64,000 nucleotides of DNA from Limiplasma sp036645955 (GTDB lineage: Bacteria; Bacillota; Clostridia; Christensenellales; Aristaeellaceae): contig JAVXND010000008.1 in NCBI GenBank assembly GCA_036645955.1, positions 7,834 to 71,833 of the forward strand. The letters run 5' to 3'. The translations under genes and the position numbers were made by a program. Below are positions 44,945 through 52,579 of this stretch, in pieces. The notes beneath the pieces are model-generated. The model saw only the letters and a list, made by a program, of their open reading frames with translations. It was not told the origin of the DNA and ran no database searches. Numbering within the stretch: position 1 is the stretch's first letter; each line of letters opens with the position of its first letter.

Positions 44945-44973
44945 TTGCAAGTATTCCATTTGCATATTACAAT
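44945..44973 (+). promoter_or_regulatory. hppA promoter
   Basis: TTGCAA (44945-44950), 17 bases, TACAAT (44968-44973). The leader is about 85 bases. Confidence 0.75.
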
Positions 44974-44991
44974 AGGAAGGAAGATGATCGT

Positions 44992-45027
44992 GTAAAAAAT
45001 GGGGGAGTTTGGCCCCCTCTGTTTTAC
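44992..45027 (+). other. Hairpin in the hppA leader
   Basis: GTAAAA...GGGGG and CCCCC...TTTTAC form a two-part stem around AGTTTGG, between promoter and start codon. The T-rich 3' side (TCTGTTTTAC) makes it terminator-like, so it may be an attenuator. Confidence 0.55.
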
Positions 45028-45063
45028 GCGAATGTTCAATACGTAAAAAGGTTGGTGTTGGCT

Positions 45064-47145
45064 ATGGAACCGCAAATGTCACTTATCTATGTCATTTCTC
45101 TGTTCTCAGTCCTCATTGCGTTTGCCTTTGCGGCATACCTGCTCCTGTGGGTCAAGAAGCAAAAATGCGACAACGCAAAAATCGTTGAAGTCGCAGGGCT
45201 TATCAAAGCGGGCGCAAACACGTTCATGCGCAAGGAATACCTTGTACTGGCTAAGTTTGCGGGCGTTGCCGCTGTGCTTATCTTCCTGTTTCTTCCCCAC
45301 CCCATTTGGTCGGGAAACATTTCCCAAAACATCGCCATTGCTCTTTCTTACATTGCCGGTACCGTGCTCTCCGCCATCGCCGGCAAAATCGGCATTCTGG
45401 TTGCCACCTCTGCCAACGGCCGCGCAGCTGTAGCCGCTAAGGAAGGCATCAAACCCGCATTCATGATCGGCTTCCGCGGCGGCGCTGTTATGGGCTTGGC
45501 CGTGGTTGGCTTCAGCCTCCTTGGCGTATCTGCTGTGCTATTGCTGGTAGGCGATGCAGGTATTTTGCTGGGCTTCAGCTTTGGCGCAAGCTCGCTGGCA
45601 CTGTTTGCAAAAGCAGGCGGCGGCATCTTCACCAAAACTGCTGACATCAGCGCAGACCTCACCGGTAAGGTGGAGCTGGGCATTCCCGAGGACGATCCCC
45701 GCAACCCCGCCGTTATCGCCGATAACGTTGGCGACAACGTAGGCGACGTGGCTGGCATGGGCGCCGACCTGTTCGACTCCAACGTAGCCGCCATGACTGC
45801 CGCATTGGTGCTTGCGCAAGCACTGGGCGGCACCATCAATACCGCCATGGTTTTCTGCTATGCGGCACTGGGGCTGATTGCTTCCATCATCGGCATTGCC
45901 ACCGCTCGCATTACCAAAAAGGGCGGCCCCACCCGCGCACTAAACTCCTCTACCTATGTAACCACCGGTTTGTTCATTGCACTCACCGCACTGGCCACCT
46001 TGATTTTCAATGGTTTTAGCTGGCGCATCTGGGGTGCTTCTGCAGTCGGCCTGCTGGTTGGCGTTATCATCGGTATCACCACCGACTATTTCACTGATGA
46101 TAGCAAGCCCATCGTTCGCCGCGTGGCAAAGGCTTCTCAATCCGGCCCCGCCTTTACCATTCTTTCAGGCGTTTCCTATGGCTTTATCTCCGCACTGCCT
46201 GCCATGATCGGCATTGCCATTTCCGCCCTGACCGCTTACAAAATTTGCGAGCCCATGGGTCCTGGCTACGCAATGTTCGGCATCTCCATGGCCGCTGTGG
46301 GCATGCTTTCCATCGTAGGCATGATCATCTCCAACGATGCCTTCGGCCCCATTGTGGATAACGCCCGCGGCCTTGCCGAAATGGGCGGTTTGGGTGATGA
46401 GCCCATCCGCATCGCCGATGAGCTTGACAGCGCCGGCAACACCGTAAAGGCCGTCACCAAGGGCTTCGCCATTGGCGCAGCTGGCCTCACCGTTATCTCT
46501 TTGCTGGGCGCTTACCTCTCCGAGGTCAACGTTGCGCTTGATGCGGCTGGCAAGGCCAATATCACAGGCTTTGACGTTATGAACCCCCTCGTTTTCTTCG
46601 GTATTTTGATTGGTGCGGCCATTCCCGCTGTTTTCTCCGCCATGCTGATGCTGGGCGTAGATAAAAACGCACAGCGCATGGTTGCTGAAATTCACCGTCA
46701 ATTCCGCGAGATTGCAGGCCTCAAGGAAGGCAAAGAGGGCGTAGTGCCTGAATACGACCGTTGCATCGACATTGCCACGCACGGCGCATTGCTGGAGCTG
46801 ATCCCCGCTGGTCTGATGACCATTGTTGCCACATTGCTTGTTGGCTTCATCGGCGGCCCCTCTGCCATCGGCGGCTTCCTGCTAGGCAACATCATCAGCG
46901 GTTTGCTGCTGGCCCTGTTCATGTCCAACGCTGGCGGCTTGTGGGATAACTCCAAGAAGTTCATTGAAGCTGGCAACGAAGGCGGCAAGGGCTCTGACGC
47001 GCACAAGGCGGCCGTTGTCGGCGATACCGTCGGCGATCCCTTCAAGGATACCGCCGGCCCCTCTATCAACACCCAAATCACCGTGGTGTCTTTGGTAGCA
47101 TCGCTGATGTCTGGGCTGTTCGTAGCATTCTCTTTGTTCCATTAA
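45064..47145 (+). CDS. hppA: Membrane-bound proton-pumping pyrophosphatase, K+-independent type
   Basis: 693 residues from the ATG at 45064; an in-frame TTG two codons earlier (45058), nearer to AAAAAGG, is an alternative. About 16 transmembrane helices. The pyrophosphate site is complete: DLTGKVELGIPEDDPRNPAV, DNVGDNVGDVAGMGADLFD and, near the end, DNSKKFIEAGNEGGKGSD with GDTVGDPFKDTAGPS. At residue 462, in GNTVKAVTKG, there is a lysine where K+-dependent enzymes have alanine. This marks the K+-independent class, which pumps H+. It stores pyrophosphate energy as an ion gradient, matching the PPi-linked enzyme PPDK encoded further right. Confidence 0.97.
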   Translation: MEPQMSLIYVISLFSVLIAFAFAAYLLLWVKKQKCDNAKIVEVAGLIKAGANTFMRKEYLVLAKFAGVAAVLIFLFLPHPIWSGNISQNIAIALSYIAGTVLSAIAGKIGILVATSANGRAAVAAKEGIKPAFMIGFRGGAVMGLAVVGFSLLGVSAVLLLVGDAGILLGFSFGASSLALFAKAGGGIFTKTADISADLTGKVELGIPEDDPRNPAVIADNVGDNVGDVAGMGADLFDSNVAAMTAALVLAQALGGTINTAMVFCYAALGLIASIIGIATARITKKGGPTRALNSSTYVTTGLFIALTALATLIFNGFSWRIWGASAVGLLVGVIIGITTDYFTDDSKPIVRRVAKASQSGPAFTILSGVSYGFISALPAMIGIAISALTAYKICEPMGPGYAMFGISMAAVGMLSIVGMIISNDAFGPIVDNARGLAEMGGLGDEPIRIADELDSAGNTVKAVTKGFAIGAAGLTVISLLGAYLSEVNVALDAAGKANITGFDVMNPLVFFGILIGAAIPAVFSAMLMLGVDKNAQRMVAEIHRQFREIAGLKEGKEGVVPEYDRCIDIATHGALLELIPAGLMTIVATLLVGFIGGPSAIGGFLLGNIISGLLLALFMSNAGGLWDNSKKFIEAGNEGGKGSDAHKAAVVGDTVGDPFKDTAGPSINTQITVVSLVASLMSGLFVAFSLFH

Positions 47146-47190
47146 TCGTTCGCCACACCAAGGAAACCCTTGATGAGAGGAGGATGCGAC

Positions 47191-47301
47191 GTGCTTGAAA
47201 CGATTGTGAACGTGTTGATCATCGCCGTCACAGCTGGTTTTCTACTTTTCAGCCTGTTTGGTAACGCCATTCTTGCAAAGCTGAAAAAGAAAAAGCTTTG
47301 A
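47191..47301 (+). CDS. 36-residue single-helix membrane protein after hppA
   Basis: GTG start seven bases after AGAGGAGG. The product is a hydrophobic helix of about 20 residues (VNVLIIAVTAGFLLFSLFGN) followed by a lysine-rich end (KLKKKKL). The strong ribosome site and the position 45 bases after hppA, before a terminator, argue that it is translated. The role is unknown; a small partner of the pyrophosphatase is possible. Confidence 0.65.
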   Translation: MLETIVNVLIIAVTAGFLLFSLFGNAILAKLKKKKL

Positions 47302-47351
47302 TTTTGCACATGCCCCTCCCCCACATCACAGGGTGACAAAAGCATCCATCC

Positions 47352-47394
47352 AGCTCGCAGTGCATTCCATCGTGGAGCGCTGCGAGCTTTTGTG
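47352..47394 (+). terminator. Terminator after hppA and the small ORF
   Basis: AGCTCGCAGTGC and GCGCTGCGAGCT form the stem, with one mismatch, followed by TTTTGTG. Confidence 0.72.
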
Positions 47395-47435
47395 ATTTCA
47401 AGCATCCATCCGCATCCGTCACAGAAGAAAAAGGC

Positions 47436-47464
47436 TTGACTTTACGCGCACCCTCCCCTATAAT
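47436..47464 (+). promoter_or_regulatory. Promoter of the T-box/tyrS operon
   Basis: TTGACT (47436-47441), 17 bases, TATAAT (47459-47464): the best consensus promoter in the window. Confidence 0.9.
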
Positions 47465-47470
47465 AACCAA

Positions 47471-47745
47471 CATAAGCAATGAAGGGATCAAGTACCCGAT
47501 GCAGGCACGCCTCAAGAGAGCCTTCGGCTGGTGGAAGAGGGCGGCGGCGGTTTCGGCGAATACCTCCCCAAGCTCAACCGTGAACTTTGAGTAGCGGTTC
47601 GACGGTGCGCCGTTTATAGCGCAGCGGATTTCTTTACAAAATCCGCAAAAGGGCGCATGCCGCAAGACATACGCCAAACGGAAGTGGTACCGCGACAGTT
47701 TTTCCATCGCCTTCCCCCATGCGGGGAAATGGCGATTTTTTTCTG
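47471..47745 (+). ncRNA. T-box riboswitch, tyrosine specifier
   Basis: Stem I motifs include AGAGAG with GGCTGGTGGAAG. On the 3' side, GGCGAATACCTCC presents TAC (47561-47563) at the specifier place, a tyrosine codon. The T-box bulge AAGTGGTACCGCG is at 47682-47694. The attenuator stem ATCGCC.TTCCCC/GGGGAA.GGCGAT (47706-47736) is followed by seven T. Uncharged tRNA(Tyr) would prevent termination and switch on the aminotransferase and tyrS genes. Confidence 0.93.
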
Positions 47746-47767
47746 TGATTGAAAGGAAGGGAATAGG

Positions 47768-48964
47768 ATGATTCCAAAGGATCTTACCTTCGCATCGCGT
47801 TTTGACCACGTTACAGGCAGTGCCATTCGCGAAATTTTCAAGGTGCTTGCTCGCCCCAACATGATCAGCTTTGCAGGCGGAAACCCCTCGCCCGACGCTT
47901 TGCCAAACGAGGCTTGCGCAGACATTGCCCATGACGTGCTGCTGAGCGACGGCAAAAGAATTTTGCAATACGGCGCCACAGAAGGCTATCCGCCTTTCTT
48001 GGAAAGCCTGATCGCCTATCTGCGCGAGCAGTACAGCTTTGAAGTCAGCAAAGAAACCGTTTTGCCCACCACGGGCAGCACATCGGGCATGGATTTGATC
48101 TGCAAAGCCATGCTCAACCCCGGTGATACGGTGCTTGTGGAAAGCCCCACATTCCTTGGCAATATGCAAACGCTCAACCTCTATCAAGCCAAGCTGGTAC
48201 CCGTACAAAGCGATGATGGCGGCGTTATGCTGGACAAGCTGGAGGAAGCCGTTATCCGCTTCAAACCCAAGCTTTTTTATGTGATTCCCACCTTCCAAAA
48301 CCCCTCTGGCCGCACGCTGGCGCTTGAGCGCCGCAAGCCCATTGCCGATATGGCGCAAAAGTATGGTTTTCTTGTGGTGGAGGATGATCCCTACCGCGAT
48401 TTGCGCTATCACGGCACTGCGCTCCCCCCCATTAAAGCCTTCGACCCATCAGGTCATGTGGTTTATATGGGCAGCTTTTCCAAAATCATCAGCCCGGGAC
48501 TGCGCGTGGGTTACCTCGCTGCACAAGCAGATATTCTGCGCAAATGCGTCATTGGCAAGCAGGGCACGGATTTGCACACGCCCAACCTTAACCAAGCCAT
48601 TGTGGATCAATTTTTGCGGCGCGGTTTGCTCAAGCCGCACATTGAAAGCATTGTTCCCGCTTACCGCGAAAAAATGGAGGCCATGCGGGATGCGCTTCGC
48701 TTTTTCCCAAAGGGCACACATTACACCGTGCCCGAAGGCGGTTTGTTCTTTTTTGCCGAGTTGCCAGAATGCTTAAATGCAACCGAGCTTTTTGAAGAAG
48801 CTGTCCAAAACGGCGTAGCTTATGTGCCAGGCACCCATTTTTACCCCGAGGGCGGCCATCACAACACATTGCGCCTCAATTTTAGCAATTCAGAGCTATC
48901 CCAAATCACCCTCGGCATGCAAAAACTTGGCGAGCTGTTTGAAAAGCACATGAAGCTATCATAA
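47768..48964 (+). CDS. PLP-dependent aminotransferase, class I (MocR/2-aminoadipate type)
   Basis: 398 residues. The fold-type I aminotransferase has its PLP lysine in YMGSFSKIISPGLRVGYL, and FAGGNPSPDALPNE at the N-terminus and VIPTFQNPSGRTLALERR in the middle. The sequence type is that of 2-aminoadipate/aromatic aminotransferases without the MocR DNA-binding head. Being first gene of a tyrosine T-box operon, it probably makes tyrosine or phenylalanine from the keto acid, or balances them. AAAGGAAGGG precedes the ATG. Confidence 0.92.
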   Translation: MIPKDLTFASRFDHVTGSAIREIFKVLARPNMISFAGGNPSPDALPNEACADIAHDVLLSDGKRILQYGATEGYPPFLESLIAYLREQYSFEVSKETVLPTTGSTSGMDLICKAMLNPGDTVLVESPTFLGNMQTLNLYQAKLVPVQSDDGGVMLDKLEEAVIRFKPKLFYVIPTFQNPSGRTLALERRKPIADMAQKYGFLVVEDDPYRDLRYHGTALPPIKAFDPSGHVVYMGSFSKIISPGLRVGYLAAQADILRKCVIGKQGTDLHTPNLNQAIVDQFLRRGLLKPHIESIVPAYREKMEAMRDALRFFPKGTHYTVPEGGLFFFAELPECLNATELFEEAVQNGVAYVPGTHFYPEGGHHNTLRLNFSNSELSQITLGMQKLGELFEKHMKLS

Positions 48965-48982
48965 ATCAAAGGAGAGAATGAC

Positions 48983-50206
48983 ATGCACATTTTAGACACA
49001 CTCAAGGAGCGCGGCTTTATTGCTCAGGTTACCTTTGAAGAGGATCTCTACAAGGCGCTCGAGCGCGAGCCCATCACCTTCTACACAGGCTTTGACCCCA
49101 CAGCGGATAGCTTGCACGTTGGGCACTATATCCCGATTATGGCCATGGCGCATTTACAGCATGCGGGGCATCGCCCCATTGCCCTTTGCGGCGGCGGCAC
49201 CGCCATGATCGGCGACCCCAGCGGCAAAACAGACCTGCGCAAGATGATGACCAAGGAAATCATCGCCCACAATGTAAGCGGTTTGCAAAAACAGCTTTCC
49301 CGCTTTTTGGATTTTGGCCCAGGCAAAGCCATGATGGCCAACAACGCAGATTGGCTGCTGGATCTGAACTACATCGACTTTTTGCGCGATATTGGTTCGC
49401 TCTTTAGCGTCAACCGCATGCTAACGGCAGAGTGCTACAAGCGGCGTTTGGAAAGCGGTCTTACCTTTCTTGAGTTCAACTACATGCTCATGCAAAGCTA
49501 CGACTTTTTATGCTTGTTCAAAAACCATGGCTGCCGCTTACAGCTTGGCGGAGATGATCAGTGGAGCAACATGCTTTCAGGCGCTGATCTCATTCGCCGC
49601 AAGGAGCAGGAGGATGCCTTTGCACTCACCTGCAAGCTCATTATGACCCATGACGGCAAAAAAATGGGCAAAACCGAAAAGGGCGCGCTCTGGCTCGACC
49701 CCGAACGCACCAGCCCCTACGAGTTTTACCAATACTGGCGCAATGTGGGCGATCAGGATGTGGAGCGTTTCTTGGGCTTGCTCACCTTTTTACCCATGGA
49801 CGAGGTTCACCGCTTGGGTGCTCTGCGCGATCAGCAAATCAACGAAGCAAAGCGCGTGCTTGCTTTTGAAGTGACCAAGCTCATTCACGGCGAGGAAGAG
49901 GCGTTAAAGGCGCAGGATGCGGCGCAGTCCCTGTTTGCAGGCAGCGGCACCGCCGAAAATGTACCCAGCTACGAATTAACCTCCGCCATGCTTGCGGAGG
50001 ACAACCGCGTAACCTCTCTGCTGGCCACCTGCGGCCTATGCGCCAGCCGCGGCGAGGCGCGCAAGATGGTGCAGGCAGGCGCTGTGCTGGTAGGCGAGGA
50101 CAAGGTGACCGATAGTGAAGCGCGCATCTCCCCCGAACAGTTCGGCACAGAAGGGCTGTTGCTTCGCAAGGGTAAGAAAAACTATTGCCGCTTGATTCTT
50201 AAGTAA
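48983..50206 (+). CDS. tyrS: Tyrosyl-tRNA synthetase
   Basis: 407 residues. Class I synthetase with HVGH (the HIGH motif, in ADSLHVGHYIPI), KMGKT (the KMSKS motif) and a C-terminal S4 RNA-binding domain (CASRGEARKMVQAGAVLVG). The T-box upstream reads a tyrosine codon, matching the enzyme. It starts 18 bases after the aminotransferase, with AAAGGAGAG. Confidence 0.98.
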   Translation: MHILDTLKERGFIAQVTFEEDLYKALEREPITFYTGFDPTADSLHVGHYIPIMAMAHLQHAGHRPIALCGGGTAMIGDPSGKTDLRKMMTKEIIAHNVSGLQKQLSRFLDFGPGKAMMANNADWLLDLNYIDFLRDIGSLFSVNRMLTAECYKRRLESGLTFLEFNYMLMQSYDFLCLFKNHGCRLQLGGDDQWSNMLSGADLIRRKEQEDAFALTCKLIMTHDGKKMGKTEKGALWLDPERTSPYEFYQYWRNVGDQDVERFLGLLTFLPMDEVHRLGALRDQQINEAKRVLAFEVTKLIHGEEEALKAQDAAQSLFAGSGTAENVPSYELTSAMLAEDNRVTSLLATCGLCASRGEARKMVQAGAVLVGEDKVTDSEARISPEQFGTEGLLLRKGKKNYCRLILK

Positions 50207-50863
50207 ATGCAAAGCTATCAAACGCTGCTCAAAGCCGCAAGTGATGAAGTGATCATTCATAAAAGCCGCTTCATTGGCCATGCCGCGCCCGTTAAAACCG
50301 CTGAGGAAGCGCTTGCCTTCCTTGGCGAAATCAAGCAAAAGCACCGCGATGCCACGCACAATTGCTATGCCTACATCATCGGCCAAAACGCGGGCATTAT
50401 GCGCTACAGTGACGATGGTGAGCCTGGCGGAACCGCAGGCATGCCCATGATGGAAGTTTTGAAAGCGCGGCATGTCGTGGATTGTGCCGTGGTGGTCACG
50501 CGCTACTTTGGCGGTATTTTGCTAGGCGCGGGCGGTTTGGTGCGCGCCTATTCGCACACCTGCGCACTTGCCCTTTCCGCCGCGCAGGTATGCGAAATGC
50601 ACCCAACACAGCAGTGGGTTTTTGAGGTTGCCTATTCTTTGTGGGATAAGGTCAATTACACGCTCAAGAGCTTACCCGTGCGGGTGGAAAAAGTGGATTT
50701 TGGCACAACCGTCGTGTTTGATCTTGCCATAAAGGAAGCAGACAGCGCGTTTGTGCTTGCAGAGCTAACCCGCGTAACCGATGGAAAGCTCGAAAGCATG
50801 TTCAGTGAGAAATTATTCAGCCCTTGGGTTGATGAAGGAAGTGCAGAAGATGGATCTGTTTGA
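50207..50863 (+). CDS. yigZ: YigZ/IMPACT-family protein
   Basis: 218 residues; the ATG directly follows the tyrS stop codon (TAAATG). The N-terminal UPF0029 domain has KSRFIGHAAPVKTAEEALAF, NCYAYIIG, SDDGEPGGTAGMPMMEVL and VVVTRYFGGILLGAGGLVRAY. A short C-terminal ferredoxin-like domain follows. Members are linked to translation control; the exact role is open. Confidence 0.93.
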   Translation: MQSYQTLLKAASDEVIIHKSRFIGHAAPVKTAEEALAFLGEIKQKHRDATHNCYAYIIGQNAGIMRYSDDGEPGGTAGMPMMEVLKARHVVDCAVVVTRYFGGILLGAGGLVRAYSHTCALALSAAQVCEMHPTQQWVFEVAYSLWDKVNYTLKSLPVRVEKVDFGTTVVFDLAIKEADSAFVLAELTRVTDGKLESMFSEKLFSPWVDEGSAEDGSV

Positions 50864-51521
50864 TATTATCGGCCCCATCATGATCGGGCCAAGCTCGTCG
50901 CACACAGCAGGCGCGGCACGTATCGGCAAAATCACACGCATGCTGCTGGGCAGTGAGCCCGTTCGTGCGCGGATTGGTTTATATGGCTCGTTTCAAAAAA
51001 CCTACAAGGGTCATGGTACCGACAAGGCGCTCATCGGCGGTTTAATGGGCATGGCGGTCGATGATCTGCGCCTGCGCGATAGCCTGCAATTGGCAGACCA
51101 GCAGGGCTTAACCTATGGCTTCTACAATGCGGACATACGCGGCGCGCACCCAAACACCGTGCTGTTGGATGTGGATGGCGCGGATGGCCGGCATATTCAA
51201 GTACAAGCCGCGTCCGTTGGCGGCGGCGAAATTGTGGTTCGCTCCATTGACGGGCTTGAGGCTGGTTTTTCCGGCCACGAAAACACGCTTGTCATTACCC
51301 AACACGATACGCCGGGCATGATTGCGCGCATCAGCGGTGAATTGGCTTCGAGCCAGTTAAACATTGCCACCATGCGCGTGTTTCGCCGTTCCATAGGCGG
51401 CGAGGCCATGGTAGCGCTTGAAATGGACGGCACGGTTCCCCAAGCAATGCTTGAGCGTCTTGGCAAGCTTAGCGGCGTATATCACGTTGCCTATTTGGCA
51501 GCAGAAGGCAAGGAGGAGTAA
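50850..51521 (+). CDS. sdaAB: L-serine ammonia-lyase, beta subunit
   Basis: 223 residues from the ATG at 50850, which overlaps the yigZ end by 14 bases and follows AAGGAAG. It holds the serine dehydratase beta domain (GPIMIGPSSSHTAGAARIGK, YGSFQKTYKGHGTDKALIGG) and a C-terminal ACT domain (TPGMIARISGELASSQLNIA) that may sense an amino acid. With the alpha subunit it converts L-serine to pyruvate and ammonia. Confidence 0.95.
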   Translation: MDLFDIIGPIMIGPSSSHTAGAARIGKITRMLLGSEPVRARIGLYGSFQKTYKGHGTDKALIGGLMGMAVDDLRLRDSLQLADQQGLTYGFYNADIRGAHPNTVLLDVDGADGRHIQVQAASVGGGEIVVRSIDGLEAGFSGHENTLVITQHDTPGMIARISGELASSQLNIATMRVFRRSIGGEAMVALEMDGTVPQAMLERLGKLSGVYHVAYLAAEGKEE

Positions 51522-51523
51522 CG

Positions 51524-52360
51524 ATGCAAACAGTATCAGAATTGCTGGCGGCCGCTCAAAGAGACGGTCTGAGCCTTGGCTCCACCGCCCTCAAATGGCA
51601 ATCCTCTCAAAGCAAAGTAAGTGAGGAAGCCTTGCTTGCACGCATGCGCGAACGCCTGACCGTCATGCGCGAAAGCGCTCAAGCCGGTCTTTCCCCCACG
51701 CTTCGTTCCGTTTCGGGCATGGTAGGCGGGCAAGCCGCCAAAATGATTGAGCCTTCACAGGTCATGCGCTTTGGTTTGCTTGGCAAGGCGAGCGCTTACG
51801 CCCTCTCCATTGCGGAATGCAACGCATGCATGGGCAAAATCGTTGCCGCGCCCACAGCGGGCAGCTGCGGTATTTTACCGGGCGCATTGATCGCTGTGTC
51901 AGAAGAAAACGGTTTTTCAGACGAGGCACTGCTTTCCGTGCTATTTACTGCGGCGGCCATTGGCCGTATCATTGCCATACAGTCCACCATCAGCGGTGCG
52001 GAGGGTGGCTGTCAAGCGGAATGCGGAGCCGCGGCAGGCATGACGGCCGCGGCACTGGTGGAGCTGTACGGCGGCACGCCCGTGCAAGCCTGCGACGCTT
52101 GCGCTCTGGCGCTTATGAACATGCTGGGCTTGGTATGCGACCCTGTACATGGTTTGGTTGAAGTGCCCTGTGTTTACCGCAACGTAGGCGGCGTATCTCA
52201 AGCGCTTGCCGCCGCACAAATGGTGCTTTGCGGCATTACCTCCCCCATCCCCTGCGATGAGGTGATCCTTGCCATGAAGGATGTAGGCGACGCAATGCCC
52301 GCCTCCCTGCGCGAAACTGGCGAGGGTGGCTGTGCCAGCTGTAAAAGCTTCTGCAAATAA
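51524..52360 (+). CDS. sdaAA: L-serine ammonia-lyase, alpha subunit
   Basis: 278 residues, two bases after the beta subunit gene. This is the Fe-S catalytic subunit; cluster cysteines are visible in GGCQAECGAA, CDACALALMNMLGLVCDP and the C-terminal GGCASCKSFC. PTAGSCGILPGAL and SGAEGGCQAE are family motifs. It ends the T-box operon at a strong terminator. Confidence 0.96.
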   Translation: MQTVSELLAAAQRDGLSLGSTALKWQSSQSKVSEEALLARMRERLTVMRESAQAGLSPTLRSVSGMVGGQAAKMIEPSQVMRFGLLGKASAYALSIAECNACMGKIVAAPTAGSCGILPGALIAVSEENGFSDEALLSVLFTAAAIGRIIAIQSTISGAEGGCQAECGAAAGMTAAALVELYGGTPVQACDACALALMNMLGLVCDPVHGLVEVPCVYRNVGGVSQALAAAQMVLCGITSPIPCDEVILAMKDVGDAMPASLRETGEGGCASCKSFCK

Positions 52361-52366
52361 GGAATC

Positions 52367-52406
52367 AAAAAAGTTCCTCGCACGGTGATGTGCGAGGAGC
52401 TTTTTT
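52367..52406 (+). terminator. Intrinsic terminator after sdaAA
   Basis: TCCTCGCAC and GTGCGAGGA, flanked by AAAAAAG and CTTTTTT, form a strong hairpin seven bases after the stop. Confidence 0.93.
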
Positions 52407-52507
52407 GATGAAGCGTTTGAAGCGTGTATGGCGTAAAACCAAATCCTTGAAATATGAAATGCTTTTCATTTTAGTAAATCATAAACAAGTAATATGTAAA
52501 CAATCTA

Positions 52508-52536
52508 TTGACAGATTTAAATAAGTAATGTACAAT
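52508..52536 (+). promoter_or_regulatory. Promoter of the DUF234 ATPase gene
   Basis: TTGACA (52508-52513), 17 bases, TACAAT (52531-52536), in a distinctly AT-rich stretch. Confidence 0.82.
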
Positions 52537-52579
52537 TTAGTAATTCACAAACCACGATTGTCGTTATGGAGGTATGCCG

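Larger units (their letters stand above)
44661..45063. other. Intergenic region between the secreted protein gene and hppA
   Basis: About 400 bases. The right part holds the hppA promoter and leader hairpin. The left 280 bases are relatively AT-rich and hold the ribosome site of the minus-strand gene. I see no RNA gene, riboswitch class or further ORF there. Confidence 0.6.

Noticed and set aside
47249..48412. Minus-strand open frame of 387 codons
   Set aside because: It covers the T-box and the aminotransferase on the opposite strand and has no domains or ribosome site.
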